NCBI GenBank assembly: GCA_963969365.1
Contig: OZ017755.1
Location: forward strand, 1,364,001 to 1,428,000
Reading direction: 5' to 3'
DNA from: Asterochloris sp. CNOR1
Taxonomy: Eukaryota; Chlorophyta; Trebouxiophyceae; Trebouxiales; Trebouxiaceae
DNA length: 64,000 nucleotides
In this document: positions 54,794 to 64,000 of the stretch, piece after piece
How the letters are laid out: each line of letters begins with the position of its first letter
Position numbering within the stretch: the stretch's first letter is position 1
Notes under the pieces: model-generated
Database searches by the model: none
Told to the model about the DNA's origin: nothing
The model's input: the letters and a program-made list of their open reading frames with translations, nothing else
Made by a program: the position numbers and the translations under genes

Positions 54794-57700
54794 ATGGGAG
54801 ATGCCTGGGGAGCTAAGGCGCAGCTGCAGGGCAGCGCTGCCGAGGTTCCAGGACTTGGAGAGCCCCCAACTGGACAGCAGCACACTCTGGGCCACCGTCC
54901 AGCCAGCTCGGTAAGCCCAGTGATGGTCAGGGTTTGACATGGGCACACTTATCACCACAACACGGCATGTGCTCGCTGTAGCCAGCAGCATTACACTGCT
55001 GCCCAAGCTGGATAGCCTGGCAAAACATGAAGCGCACTTTCAGGCAGGAACCCTGCCTTGCATGCAATCCACTCCATCCCCTGTGTCCCTTTGGCGCAGG
55101 CAGGCAAGGAGGTGGCAGGGCAGGGGTCAGAGAATGCAGTGGCATTCCCACACAGCCTGGGGGGAGGAGACTCTGAGCCAGACGAGGGCACCTGCGCCAT
55201 CTGCCTGGACAGAACTCCAGTCGAGGAGGTAGCACTGGTGAAGGGCTGTGAGCACTCCTACTGCGGTGAGCCACCACTCTATCCAGCCAGATGCTGCCCT
55301 GGAGCCAGGGTCTCCTCCGCCTGCCTCCCCACGGGGGAGTCACTGTGGTGCGCACGATCACACCAGTATCACCTGACCTCTGGTGGGTGCCAGCATGTCT
55401 GGTGGTTGGTGCCAATACTCCGGCTGTCTCCAGCTCCTGCAGGGGCCATTGTCTGGTTGCAAGGTGTGCTATGCCCCAGTGGACCCTGCCCAGCCATCAA
55501 CAGCCCCTGCCCTGCAGCCACTACTCTCCTGCTGTGGCTGCTCACAGCTGCTGCTCAGCGAGTGCACCTCCAGGTGGACGACCAGCTGCGACAGCCAGGA
55601 CACGCGATGGTGCCCCCCCAGCACCACCCTCACTGGCCTGCCCCTGCTGCCTGCAGCCAAGTGCATCCTGAAATGGGCGGTCCAGCGGGACAACTGCCGG
55701 TGCCCCCAGTGCAAGGCCCCCTTCCAGTACCTGTTCACCTACCGCAACCTGGACGGAACTCTGAATGACTTCCCCCAGGAGGAGAGCGTGGTGCTGCTGA
55801 AGCGGGCAGAGTGGTTCGTGGCCACACTCAAGGTCAGCCTGGGAGTAAACAGCACTGAGCCCTGCTGATCTGCCTGATTGGCTGTGGCAAGCGTGCTGAA
55901 GCAGGCTGAGTAATGTGTGGCCACACTCAGGGTCAGTCTCGAAGCACAAAGCACCAAGGTGGTCTGCTCCTCTGGCAGGGGTCCTGCTGAAGCAGGCAGC
56001 GTAGGTGTGGCCGCACAATGTCTGGTCAGAACATAAAGCGCTGAATGCTGCCAATGCACTGGACTGGCTGTGATGCTGCTGCCTGCTTGGCCACGGAAGG
56101 CCTCACAAGGCAGGACACCCAGTGTGGCTTGTTGCTGGCTAGGGAGCTTGCTCTGTGCAACGTCTCTCAGGGGTGATCAGGCTTCATTGTAGTCCTCTAC
56201 CTAGGAATGGTGCAGCACATGTTGAAGCACTTGGTGCCGCAGTCAGCTGAACTGCTGTGTCGCTGGCCTGGAGGGGGCGCTGCGCCATCAGAAGATTGGC
56301 AGTTTATCAAGATGACGCAGATCTCACAACAGAATGTTTCTGGCGCAGGCCACAGCACGAAAGGTGTCTGCGCATGCCTTGTGCAGGATAGCGAGAAAGG
56401 CAAGGAGGTGGAGACTTCAGAGCCCACACATGACTACGATCGGTACTATGCCGAATATGACGACGATGAAGAGGTGGGCATGCTGGCATGGCCTCTGGGT
56501 CTATGACATCACTCCAATGTGCCACGGCAGGGCATGGTGTGGTGTGGCTGTTTGCTGGGTCTTGGGCAGTTTGACGCTGGGCTGGTCACTCGCCACAATG
56601 TCTTGCTGCAGTTCTCGCCTTTGCATGCCTTTGCATGGTGCTGACCCCTGACTGTGGTTGTGCCATCTTGACCTGGACCAGAGGGGTGCGTTGCGACACT
56701 GATGATGCCAGCTCCACAGCGTCTCCCCTGGACCACAGCCGACATGGGCTGGGTCAGCACCCACTGTGGCGCATGAGGCGTACGGCTGGTCAGTGTGCCA
56801 GTGGCCGCCACCACATTCCAAGGCATGCTGGATAATGTGCAAGGCCTTCACACTGTGCCTGCAGGTGGAGGACTACTACTTCAGTGCGGCCGCTGGCAGG
56901 GCTCGCATTGTGGTGGGGAACAGGCGTTGGGGGGAGAGCGGATACGTGGCCTCGGGGCGTATGCAGGCGCGCCCAGTGGGACCCCCGGGCAAGAAGAAGG
57001 CAAGCTGCTGCCGCCTTTGCGCCCATGGCTGCATGTGCAGCAGGCCTGCAACCCTTCAAGCGCGTGCAAGCACGGCTGATGGCCCTGAACCGGTTGCTGC
57101 GCGCGCGGTACCTACGGTCGACAAAGTGTCAGGGCCGGGGCCAGGCCGGCTGCAGCCTGGCACAGTCCAGTCTTGGCAAACTAGCCCCTCCCCTGCAAAC
57201 CCTAGTGTGTGTTTGCGCCTTGTCACACTGCTTGAGGGTGCTGCAGATGCACGCAGCTCCACAAGGCTACATGCCTTAGCAATACACAGCAGCTGACGTC
57301 TGGGGTTTGAGCGTGCTGCCTGACATGTGTAAGCGCAGGAGAGCTGTGGCTGTGCTGTCAAGGTGCAGCGCTCTGCAATTTGTAGGCCCCTCTCATAGGT
57401 TGATGCCTGCTGCTGCTGGGGCCCCAGCCTCATGCTGCATGCTGTTGATGCATGCATTACATATGCTTGCTACAAACCGGCAGGTGTGTGCAGCCCTGCA
57501 GCCCCTTGCTCATTGCAAGTACAGCACAACACATTGAAACTGATCTAGAAATTCACAAGAGTGCAGGGTGGCATGGGCAGAAGCTCTGTGTGGCCATTTC
57601 CATTGGCCGCTACCATATGCTTTGCGTGGCCCATCTTTGATCTGCACTGGGCCCAGCTGCTGCAGGGTGGCAAGGACAAGAAGCCTGGGCCCAGTCCCTC

Positions 57701-59148
57701 AGCAGCAGCTGCAGGGAGCAGCAATGCAGCGCGCAGGGGCAAGAAGGGGAAGGGCAAGGCTCCAAACGCCGCACCCACCGGCGCCCAGGAATCCCCAGGC
57801 CCAGCGGGAGGGGCACAGCTGGCTGCTGCTTCTGCCGCACAGGGCAGCAGCAGTGTGCAGCCAGCTGCTGTGGCTGCACACACGGCAGCCAAGGGCAAGG
57901 CTCCGGCAGATGCTGTGCCTGGGGGCGACATCACCAGTGCTGAGGGGCCCTCACCTGCGCTGGCACAGGCCAGCAGGGGTGCCAGGGGCAAGGCGCCCGC
58001 ATCTCCAGGGCAAAGCACCAGCAGCAGCACAGCTGCTCCTGCCACCCCTGAGCAGGCACCTGCGAAGGAGGCTTCCAGCGGTCTTGCGTCTCAAGCAGCC
58101 AGCGGCGGGCTGAGTGCTGCCCTGGCAGCTGCCAGTGGCAGCGGTCCTGCCTCCCAAGCTCCCCAGCTCGCTAAGACGCCTGGCAGAGTATTCGGCTACA
58201 AGAGCAACAACGTAGAGCACGCCTGCAACTCTCCTGGTGAGAAGGCTGCCTGTATGATGCAGCCCTGTGCTGTCTATCAGAAGCCGCCTGAGGCAGGCCA
58301 AGCTTGATGACACCCGGCCTCCAGACGTGGCGTGCGGGATCAGCTCCCTTGACTATGCTGGCCAGGCCCTTGCTACCGCGTCTGTGTTGTTGGCAACAAC
58401 ACGCAGATACACTTCTGAGCGCCACGCTTGACTTCACAGGTGCTGGCAGCTCGAGCGCTGCCACCGCCATCCCAGCTACGGTGGTGGGGGCTGCCACATC
58501 ACTTGGAGGCAGTGCACCAGTGAACATCAGCCACCAAAACGCAGGTCCTGACCCTCCCCAGCTGTATGGGAGCAGCTGGGAACACGGCAGCTGGGGGCGC
58601 AATAAGGCCAAGCGCGGCCAGGTAAGGCTTGGCTGGTTCAGTGGACCTCCCATCTCTCCATCACTCAATCAGAGCAGCATGGCCTGGTGAGGCTGATTGA
58701 GGTGCAATTGCCCCGCCAACACTGCACAACAAATCAGAGCATGGCTAGGTGTCGGTTTGTCTGTGGCCCTGCCATCTCTTTGCTTGCCTGGAAATCTGCT
58801 GCAGTTTGGGGGTCACTCATTTTGTCTGGTAGCTGACTGCACTAGCATAAAGTCTTGCACAGCAGGCGTCTGTGTGCAGAAGGTAAATGCCTCCGTTCTG
58901 CGCAGCATTTGATTGCGGCTGCAATGTTGATGGGAGCTCTTGAGCAGCAGTCCCAGTGGCAGTGATGGTGCTGTCGCCCACAATTGCCCTGTGCAGGCGC
59001 TGACTCAAGTTATTGTCTGCAGGTCGATGGCAGCCCCTTGGGCAGCAGCCCTGGCAGCGACGGTGGGAAGGGCATAGCTGGGCGCCGTGCCCGCAGGGCA
59101 GCCAAGCGTGCTGCAGCTGATGCCAGGGGAGCCACATACGACTTTTGA
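54794..59148 (+). CDS. RING-finger E3 ubiquitin ligase of plant type
   Basis: Eight exons (54794-54910, 55100-55265, 55657-55832, 56387-56473, 56865-56999, 57666-58236, 58440-58621, 59023-59148) give 519 residues. A C3HC4 RING is assembled across the second intron: CAICLDRTPVEEVALVKGC, EHSYC, AKC, CPQC. It is followed by the conserved FTYRNLDGTLNDF and EESVVLLKRAEWF, which characterise a plant and algal RING family. Next are an acidic Tyr-rich stretch (DYDRYYAEYDDDEE) and the GNRRWGESGYVASGRMQARP motif, also family-typical. A 190-residue Ala/Ser/Gly/Pro-rich linker leads to a basic end (GRRARRAAKRAAADARG). The intron after 56999 begins GCAAG and is probably a GC-AG intron. Substrates unknown. 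Confidence 0.85.
55833..56045 (+). repeat. two decayed copies of the 3' edge of RING exon 55657-55832
   Basis: The exon edge and donor read GTGCTGCTGAAGCGGGCAGA, GTGGCCACACTCAAGGTCAG. Copy A near 55888-55940 reads CGTGCTGAAGCAGGCTGAGT, GTGGCCACACTCAGGGTCAG. Copy B near 55980-56030 reads GTCCTGCTGAAGCAGGCAGC, GTGGCCGCACAATGTCTGGT. Downstream intron bases (AAGCACAAAGCACC versus AACAGCACTGAGCC, AACATAAAGCGCTG) are also shared, so exon edge and intron start moved as one unit. Confidence 0.92.
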
Positions 59149-60693
59149 TTAGCCCGCCACTGTCCCTGCTGTTCCAAGATGTTTCACAAGTGAGCTTCAT
59201 GATGTTTTAAGTCAAGGAGAATGATGCCTATGCCACCCCCTTATGAGTGTGTGAGCACCTTCTGTTTGCAACCTTGGCTGAGAAGGCGTGCATTATCTCG
59301 TCTCATGTTTGCCCAAGCGTGCAGTTTGTACGACATGATCAAATCCACTGTAACATATCAAGAGTCTCACATGCTGCCCTGCAGCTTCAAACATGCATCA
59401 TTTGTTAAGCGACTCCATCTGGGTGAAAAACTGGAAGACCAAAAACAGAATAGCCAGAGCGAGGGCCCCTTGTATCAAGTCCTGCAGGCACATATGGGAG
59501 CACCAACCTTAGTGCACATGCAGGGTGGTCTCAGCAGCTGTCAAATGTGCAGAACTCAGCGCACACTGTTGCCCTGGTCTGGCTGCTGGAAGAAGCGAGT
59601 GGGGTCATCAGGATTCTGAGACAAGCCCTGCAGGCATTTCAAGCAGGACTGAGTTATCCCAAGAAGGCAGCAGACGGCTGAGAGCCTTGTAAAACCCCAA
59701 GTGGGCTGCTGCTACTGGCAATGCTGCGCATGGTCTTCGGTGAGCACGGCATGACAGGCACGACACGCAGCCCTGGCAGGGAGCACGTCTGCTGATCAGC
59801 TCAAGAGCAGGCAGGTGGCAACAATGTCTCCTCAGCATGCAGCTTCTGGCAGAGCAAACCTGTTGCTGTTCGCCCTCAACTCCAGCCTTGACCTTCTCGA
59901 CCAGGCCTCGGCCACCATCCTGGACGTCTTTGGCTCTCTGCAGTGCACACAGCAGCTGATCTTAGAGCGCATGCACTGGGGTGGGCCGGGGGAGGCAAGG
60001 CAGGCATCAGCAGGTGTCAGCAGCACAGTGAGGTGGGCCGGGGGAGGCAAGGCAGGCATCAGCAGGTGTCAGCAGCACAGTGAGGCGGGCCAGGTCCACT
60101 TAGGCAATGAGCGACATAGAAGTGCCCCAGAATGCCGCTCACAGCACAGTGAGGGGAGCCAAGCAACGGCATGAGGTAAAACAGGTTGCCCTGCCCAGGT
60201 CGCTTTTGACAAGAGGCAATGCTTCAGGGCAGCGTGTGCAACAGGCCCACTCCCAGCATGCTTTACATTGAGCTGACAACACGAGGGGAAGGCCTCAGCC
60301 CAAAGGTGGCCACACATGGCATCAGCACGTCCAGCATCAAGGTGCACTTACCTGTTGCACAGACCAGAGGCCACGTGTCAGATTGAAGAGCAGTTTCCCG
60401 GGCAGGGATGTGCGTGACAGGTCCCAGCGCTCCCTGCGACCAGGCACAGCCTCTCAACTGCTGCCCATGACGCATCTTCTGAACATGGCCAAAGAGGCAT
60501 ATCCAGACTGGTGCTGCAAGACATTGTTGCCAGTCAAGCCCCAATGTGAGCTATAGGTGCCCTGAGTAGCAGCCTCCCTGAGGCCTATCATGATGTACAC
60601 CTCCCTTGCATGTTCCCAGTGAAGTCTGAGCAGCCAGGCACTTGGGCAGCAGGCACTTGTGCCAAAGCACCCCGCCCGCCAGATGCAGGTGAC
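59149..60693. other. Unresolved region; possible small minus-strand gene
   Basis: No gene could be assembled. On the minus strand 59615-59556 is preceded by a good acceptor and encodes NPDDPTRFFQQPDQGNSVR then a stop, which looks like a real C-terminus. 59937 downwards, after CTGCAG, encodes RAKDVQDGGRGLVEK followed by a possible GT donor. They could belong to one short protein, but connecting exons and a start were not found. A 132-codon plus-strand frame (59221-59619) opposes them. Confidence 0.25.
59981..60084 (+). repeat. 52-bp tandem repeat, two full copies
   Basis: Unit beginning GTGGGCCGGGGGAGGCAAGG at 59981 and again at 60033, identical as read, with diverged partial units after 60085 and near 60140. 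Confidence 0.9.
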
Positions 60694-62005
60694 TCAATCA
60701 CAACTCGCAGGCAGGCCTGCAGTGGGGCCTAAGCAGCTGGCATTGTAACAGTCCCACTTGTGCTTGAGCACTCTGCCTGTGAGCAGGTTGAGCTCAAACT
60801 CCGACTCCAGGTCCACATCGATGGGAACAGCTGCAATGCTGCCCCGCAATCTGTAGTTGACCCTGCCTGTGTCCTTGCTCTGGAGATTTAGCCGGGTAAC
60901 AAGCTGCAGGCAGCACAACAAATGTCAATGGCGTGACCCCTGTTGGGGGGCAAGAATGTGGCAAAAAGGCCTGCAACACTAGCGCGGTCTGTAATAGGGG
61001 GCTGTCCAGAACACAGGACTCACCACTTTCGGACTCTGTACATATGAGGCTGCATAGCTTTTCCGCAAGTAAGGCGCCGTGCCAGTGTAGGACAGAAATG
61101 GGTCCTGCAGGCAAGGCATGCCCAGACGCTCAAGCTGTGTCAGCCACAGCCAGGCGGGGCATGTGCGGCTAGAGCTGTGCTAGCTATGGCAGTCAGGTCG
61201 AGTCTGGCATGTTGGGCATGAAAAGCGGACAGCAAGGCTGGCCATTGCCACCGCATGCTCAGCATGCCAGGATTGTCCAGCAACCACATACTCCTGGGCT
61301 TCATGGCTTGCACACCTGGCAAGATGGCTGCTGTGCATGTTCACTGACCTGATACTGCACATCCTTTGCAAAGAGGCTGATGGTCCAGGTGTTGAGCCTG
61401 GTGAGGTCGCGCGACAGCGACCGCAGATTCTGCTCTACAGCCGGGCTGGAGGTGCACACGAAGTCGTCGCAGTAGTCTGAAGTGAGGCCTGCAGCACGGT
61501 GGACAACTTGGGATGTGCTTTTCATGCCAGGTGTGGGGTCTTGCCACAAGGTGCAGGCGCAATGTATGTGAGCTGTGGCACGACCTGATGCCATGCAGCA
61601 GTCCTGAACTCAGTCCTACCACAGATGTGGACTGGCAACAGACTTGACGGCCATCAGCATGACTGCAGCTTTTGTGATGCATGCTTTGTCCTGCATCTTT
61701 GTTTGACTAGCTCGATCAATGCATGGCTTGCCATTGCCCTTCCTTGGAGCGGAATGAGCACCATGCAACATGCCACTGACTGCACCTGTAAGTGGCAGCT
61801 CTTCCGCCTGTGATTCAACAGCTCTATCAGGCATGTCCACTTTGCTGGTGGCAAGCCCAAGCGCTCCAATGCATGCATCCCAGGCTGAGAACAATGGACA
61901 ACGCACCTTCAATCTGAATGTCAGTCTCTGTATCTGTCTGCGCTGCAGATCTCCTTGTGTGCCGCTTGTTTGTGTTTCGGCAGCCTGCAACAGCATGGCT
62001 TGCAT
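60694..62005 (-). CDS. DUF2358-domain protein (NTF2-like fold, probably plastid)
   Basis: Exons 5' to 3': 62005-61786, 61488-61349, 61104-61024, 60903-60694; 216 residues in frame. The DUF2358 core is LRSLSRDLTRLNTWTISLFA, KDVQYQDPFLSYTGTAPYL, LNLQSKDTGRVNYRLRGSIA and LLTGRVLKHKWD, matching the family pattern of a short N-terminal helix, YADDV-x(3)-DP, then curved beta strands. In plants such proteins are mostly predicted chloroplast proteins of unknown function. The first 70 residues (MQAMLLQAAETQTSG onward) are Gln/Arg/Ala-rich and may include a transit peptide, although this exon is the least certain. Starts 466 bases from the divergent CFAP96-like gene. Confidence 0.7.
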
Positions 62006-62471
62006 TCAGGACAGGACTTCTGTGCTTCAAGGAAACACAAGCGACAGCCAAATGCCATGGCACCTTTTGTCTGCTGGTGACAGCTCCACCGCCTGCTGGT
62101 GCTGGGGTCTGCTGCCAGGTTCTGCAAGCCAACATATCTTTGCAAGGTACTGTGCATTGAGTGCTGCATTGCGAAAACAGTTGCCGAGGCACTGGTGCGA
62201 AAGGGTTGCTAGCTGCAGAGTAGGCGCAATTCTGATGGGACGCTGCCACCGCTGAACTAGCGGTGGAGATAGGTCAAGCTGGACCGGTACAGCATTGTCG
62301 CGTTGTTGCAGCCCCTCTGTTGCCGAAGCAATCTTGGAAAAGCTGTCATTAGTTGACAGCATCTGCGCTGCAGGCTGCCCAGCCCTTGGTACCCAGCTTG
62401 AGGTTTGGCATTCTAGTGCACAGCCTCAGGAGCAGGCAGTGGTGCAAGCTCCTGTGGGCTGACCTGTAATC
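62006..62471. promoter_or_regulatory. divergent upstream region of DUF2358 and CFAP96-like genes
   Basis: 466 bases between two divergent starts. No specific element identified. Confidence 0.3.
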
Positions 62472-63733
62472 ATGAACAACAACAAAACAGACGAGGTGGG
62501 CTGCCCCCCTCAGACTGGCATCCAGCTGACATGCCTGCCGTTGGGTTCAGCGTATGCACTGGCTATCTGGTCCTTCAGGCTGCACTGCTGGCCGGCGGAA
62601 AGGGCGTTTTTGCCAAGACATCGTATATCACACACTCCGGCTCCAAAGAGTGAGGCTGGGAATGCTTGATGCCCAACCAGCGAATGCGCTACTCTGACAT
62701 GAGGACTTTAAAAGCAGGCTGCTGCCTTGCGCGCAGTCCTTTGCATGTCCCAGAGGCACATGTAAGGGCAGGCCAGCTCAACTGTGTCTCGCATCTGGCA
62801 GCGTCAGCAGCGGTTGCCTGCAGCAACCCTTAGGGAGCCTTCAGGATAATGCGTGATTGAGTTGCTTCCAAGCAGGTGCAGCAAAGGTTGCTCTGTTCCT
62901 GTAGGAAGCCAGAGGATTGCTCAAAGAAAAGCTCTCTACTTGAACAGTCATGTGCCTGCAGGAAGCCGGAGGAATACTCAAGGCGGCCCCCGGAGAGGGA
63001 CAGCTACAAGGGCAAACAGATGTACACACGCCCTGCAAAGCAGGGGCGCACGCCGGACACTTACTTTGACAAAAAGCACCTTTGGGTCTCAGAGGTGCGC
63101 CAGCGCTGCCCTTGCGATAGCACCCCAAGGTGCTGGCTAGCAATGTGCCTGGCATGTGGTTCAAGACGAAGCATCTGTACGTCTCAGAGGAGCGCCAGCT
63201 GTGCCCTTGCAGTTTACAAATTTCTGTCAGCATTGCGAATGGGCAGGCAGTGGTCTGCTGCTCAATTTTGTCCTCATCAGTGTGCCTCAGACTGCTGAGG
63301 CCATCAGCCATGATTGTGGCTCCACCGTGGAGGCAGTGTGATCTCTGCTCAGTCATGCACTCCACTTTGTGCTTCTAGCTGCTAGCCAACACTGCGTCTT
63401 GGCCGCTGACATCACATTGAATTCAGCCACTGAGAGCATCTTTGGTTTCGCCACTTATACTAAGCTCTGCATATCTTTGAACGAGCACAGTGGGAGCCAG
63501 GGTGAACTGCATGGCCATCTGGCCCTACTGCCTGACAGATGACCTGGAAGTGCTGTCAACGCTGCGGTCTCATATCTGGCTGCTGCTTGCAGGGGGCGCT
63601 GTACAGAGATAGGTTGAAGTACCAAGACACACAGCCAGTCAAAAAGAAGGGCTTCCTGACTAGCGACTTCAGCAAGAGGGACGAGTTCTCCATGACCTTC
63701 AGAACCGAGCAGTACAGGACACTGCTGCAGCAG
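62472..63733 (+). CDS. CFAP96 (C4orf47/UPF0602)-like cilia- and flagella-associated protein, continues past 63733
   Basis: Exons 62472-62495, 62579-62649, 62962-63094 and 63593-63733 join in phase: MNNNKTDE, then GGKGVFAKTSYITHSGSKE, PPERDSYKGKQMYTRPAKQG, TPDTYFDKKHLWVSE, LYRDRLKYQDTQPVKKKG, FLTSDFSKRDEFSMTFRTEQ. The order of a short YI-x-H motif, YKGKQ-x-YT-x-P-x-KQG, and a C-terminal KKGFLTSDFSKRDEF block fits my recollection of the CFAP96 family, a ciliary microtubule-associated protein. A further exon may begin at 63893 (GAG TCG...), but it soon meets a stop, so the true 3' end may lie beyond the window. The assignment was made without alignment. Confidence 0.6.
62895..62945 (+). repeat. 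decayed copy of the 5' edge of exon 62962-63094
   Basis: TTCCTGTAGGAAGCCAGAGG then ATTGCTCAAAGAAAAGC parallels the true edge TGCCTGCAGGAAGCCGGAGG, AATACTCAAGGCGGCCC about 55 bases later. The copied acceptor is TGTAG. Confidence 0.85.
63155..63215 (+). repeat. decayed copy of the 3' edge of exon 62962-63094
   Basis: True edge: AAGCACCTTTGGGTCTCAGA, GGTGCGCCAGCGCTGCCCTT. Intron copy: AAGCATCTGTACGTCTCAGA, GGAGCGCCAGCTGTGCCCTT. In the copy the donor GT has become GA, so it cannot act as a donor. Confidence 0.9.
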
Positions 63734-64000
63734 GTTAGTGTGCCATGTTCCCTGTGCTTCAGTGCAGCTCTGTGTATATCTGTGCTGCCGCGGCAGAGCA
63801 GGGTTGATGAGGTGTGAGGTTAGGTGCCCTCTCAGGACACAGCAACTGATAGCACTTGATATGCATGAGAAGTCTGCATAGAAGACCTGCAGGAGTCGCT
63901 GACCGCATACCTGTGTGGCGTTCTCACCCTGCTGCAGCTGTAAGAGTTGGACTGCTTTCAGATGATGGCAACTCTTGCTGCAACCTGAGCAGGCTGCCGC
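63734..64000 (+). other. intron and possible next exon of the CFAP96-like gene
   Basis: A donor (GTTAGT) follows 63733. A candidate acceptor CTGCAG ends at 63892, but the frame beyond it closes after about 17 codons. Nothing else recognised up to the window edge. Confidence 0.35.

Noticed and set aside
59221-59619. 132-codon plus-strand frame
   Set aside because: Composition not protein-like in a clear way, no splice continuation, and it opposes a better minus-strand C-terminus at 59615-59556.
1-64000. Transposon, IS element or viral insertion as a source of the repeats
   Set aside because: No transposase, reverse transcriptase, terminal inverted repeats or long terminal repeats were seen. 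The repeated pieces match adjacent exons instead.

Overview
This window looks like nuclear DNA of a chlorophyte green alga. It is moderately GC-rich with a strong CTGCAG bias. Nearly every gene is broken into short exons with GT..CTGCAG introns. One gene is the plant/algal peroxisome protein APEM9, and others (a plant-type RING E3, a DUF2358 plastid-type protein) fit a photosynthetic eukaryote. SFI1-like and CFAP96-like genes suggest that a basal body or cilium toolkit is retained. I saw no prokaryotic operon, IS element, CRISPR array, rRNA or tRNA. Exons were assembled by hand from splice consensus, phase matching and family resemblance. No alignment was run.

Layout: 608-4962 (+) cyclic-nucleotide phosphodiesterase, 5' end outside or unresolved; 5721-7916 (+) HAD class IIA hydrolase; 8166-11214 (-) NFKBIL1-like ankyrin/J-like protein; 12957-16312 (+) DUF3431 membrane protein; 17635-18381 (+) TFIIA gamma; 18547-24218 (-) NAF1, H/ACA snoRNP assembly factor; 24649-25201 (+) 82-residue protein; 25809-33755 (-) alpha/beta hydrolase with two UIM-like helices; 34575-38111 (+) APEM9; 38234-39450 (-) unrecognised 196-residue protein; 39642-51934 (-) giant SFI1-like centrin-binding repeat protein; 52204-53285 (+) EF-hand protein; 53479-54706 (+) UBTD-type ubiquitin-binding protein; 54794-59148 (+) RING E3; 60694-62005 (-) DUF2358 protein; 62472 to beyond 63733 (+) CFAP96-like protein.

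The genes are mostly unrelated housekeeping functions: transcription, snoRNP assembly, peroxisome biogenesis, ubiquitin, centrin/cilium. Neighbours are often divergent across a few hundred bases. EF-hand, UBTD and RING genes form a tight co-directional trio with gaps of 193 and 87 bp, so the last two could share a transcript.

The most unusual structure is not a gene. Introns in many of these genes carry decayed, tandem, partial copies of the adjacent exon edge. Copies of the acceptor-side edge lie upstream of the exon, and copies of the donor-side edge lie downstream. Copies of 30-80 bases, sometimes two or three in a row, are visible in the PDE, DUF3431, NAF1, hydrolase, APEM9, SFI1-like, RING and CFAP96-like genes. 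This suggests that local tandem duplication across exon-intron junctions followed by decay is a main route of intron growth here. Three introns also appear to use GC rather than GT donors, and there are 9-nt and 22-nt internal exons.
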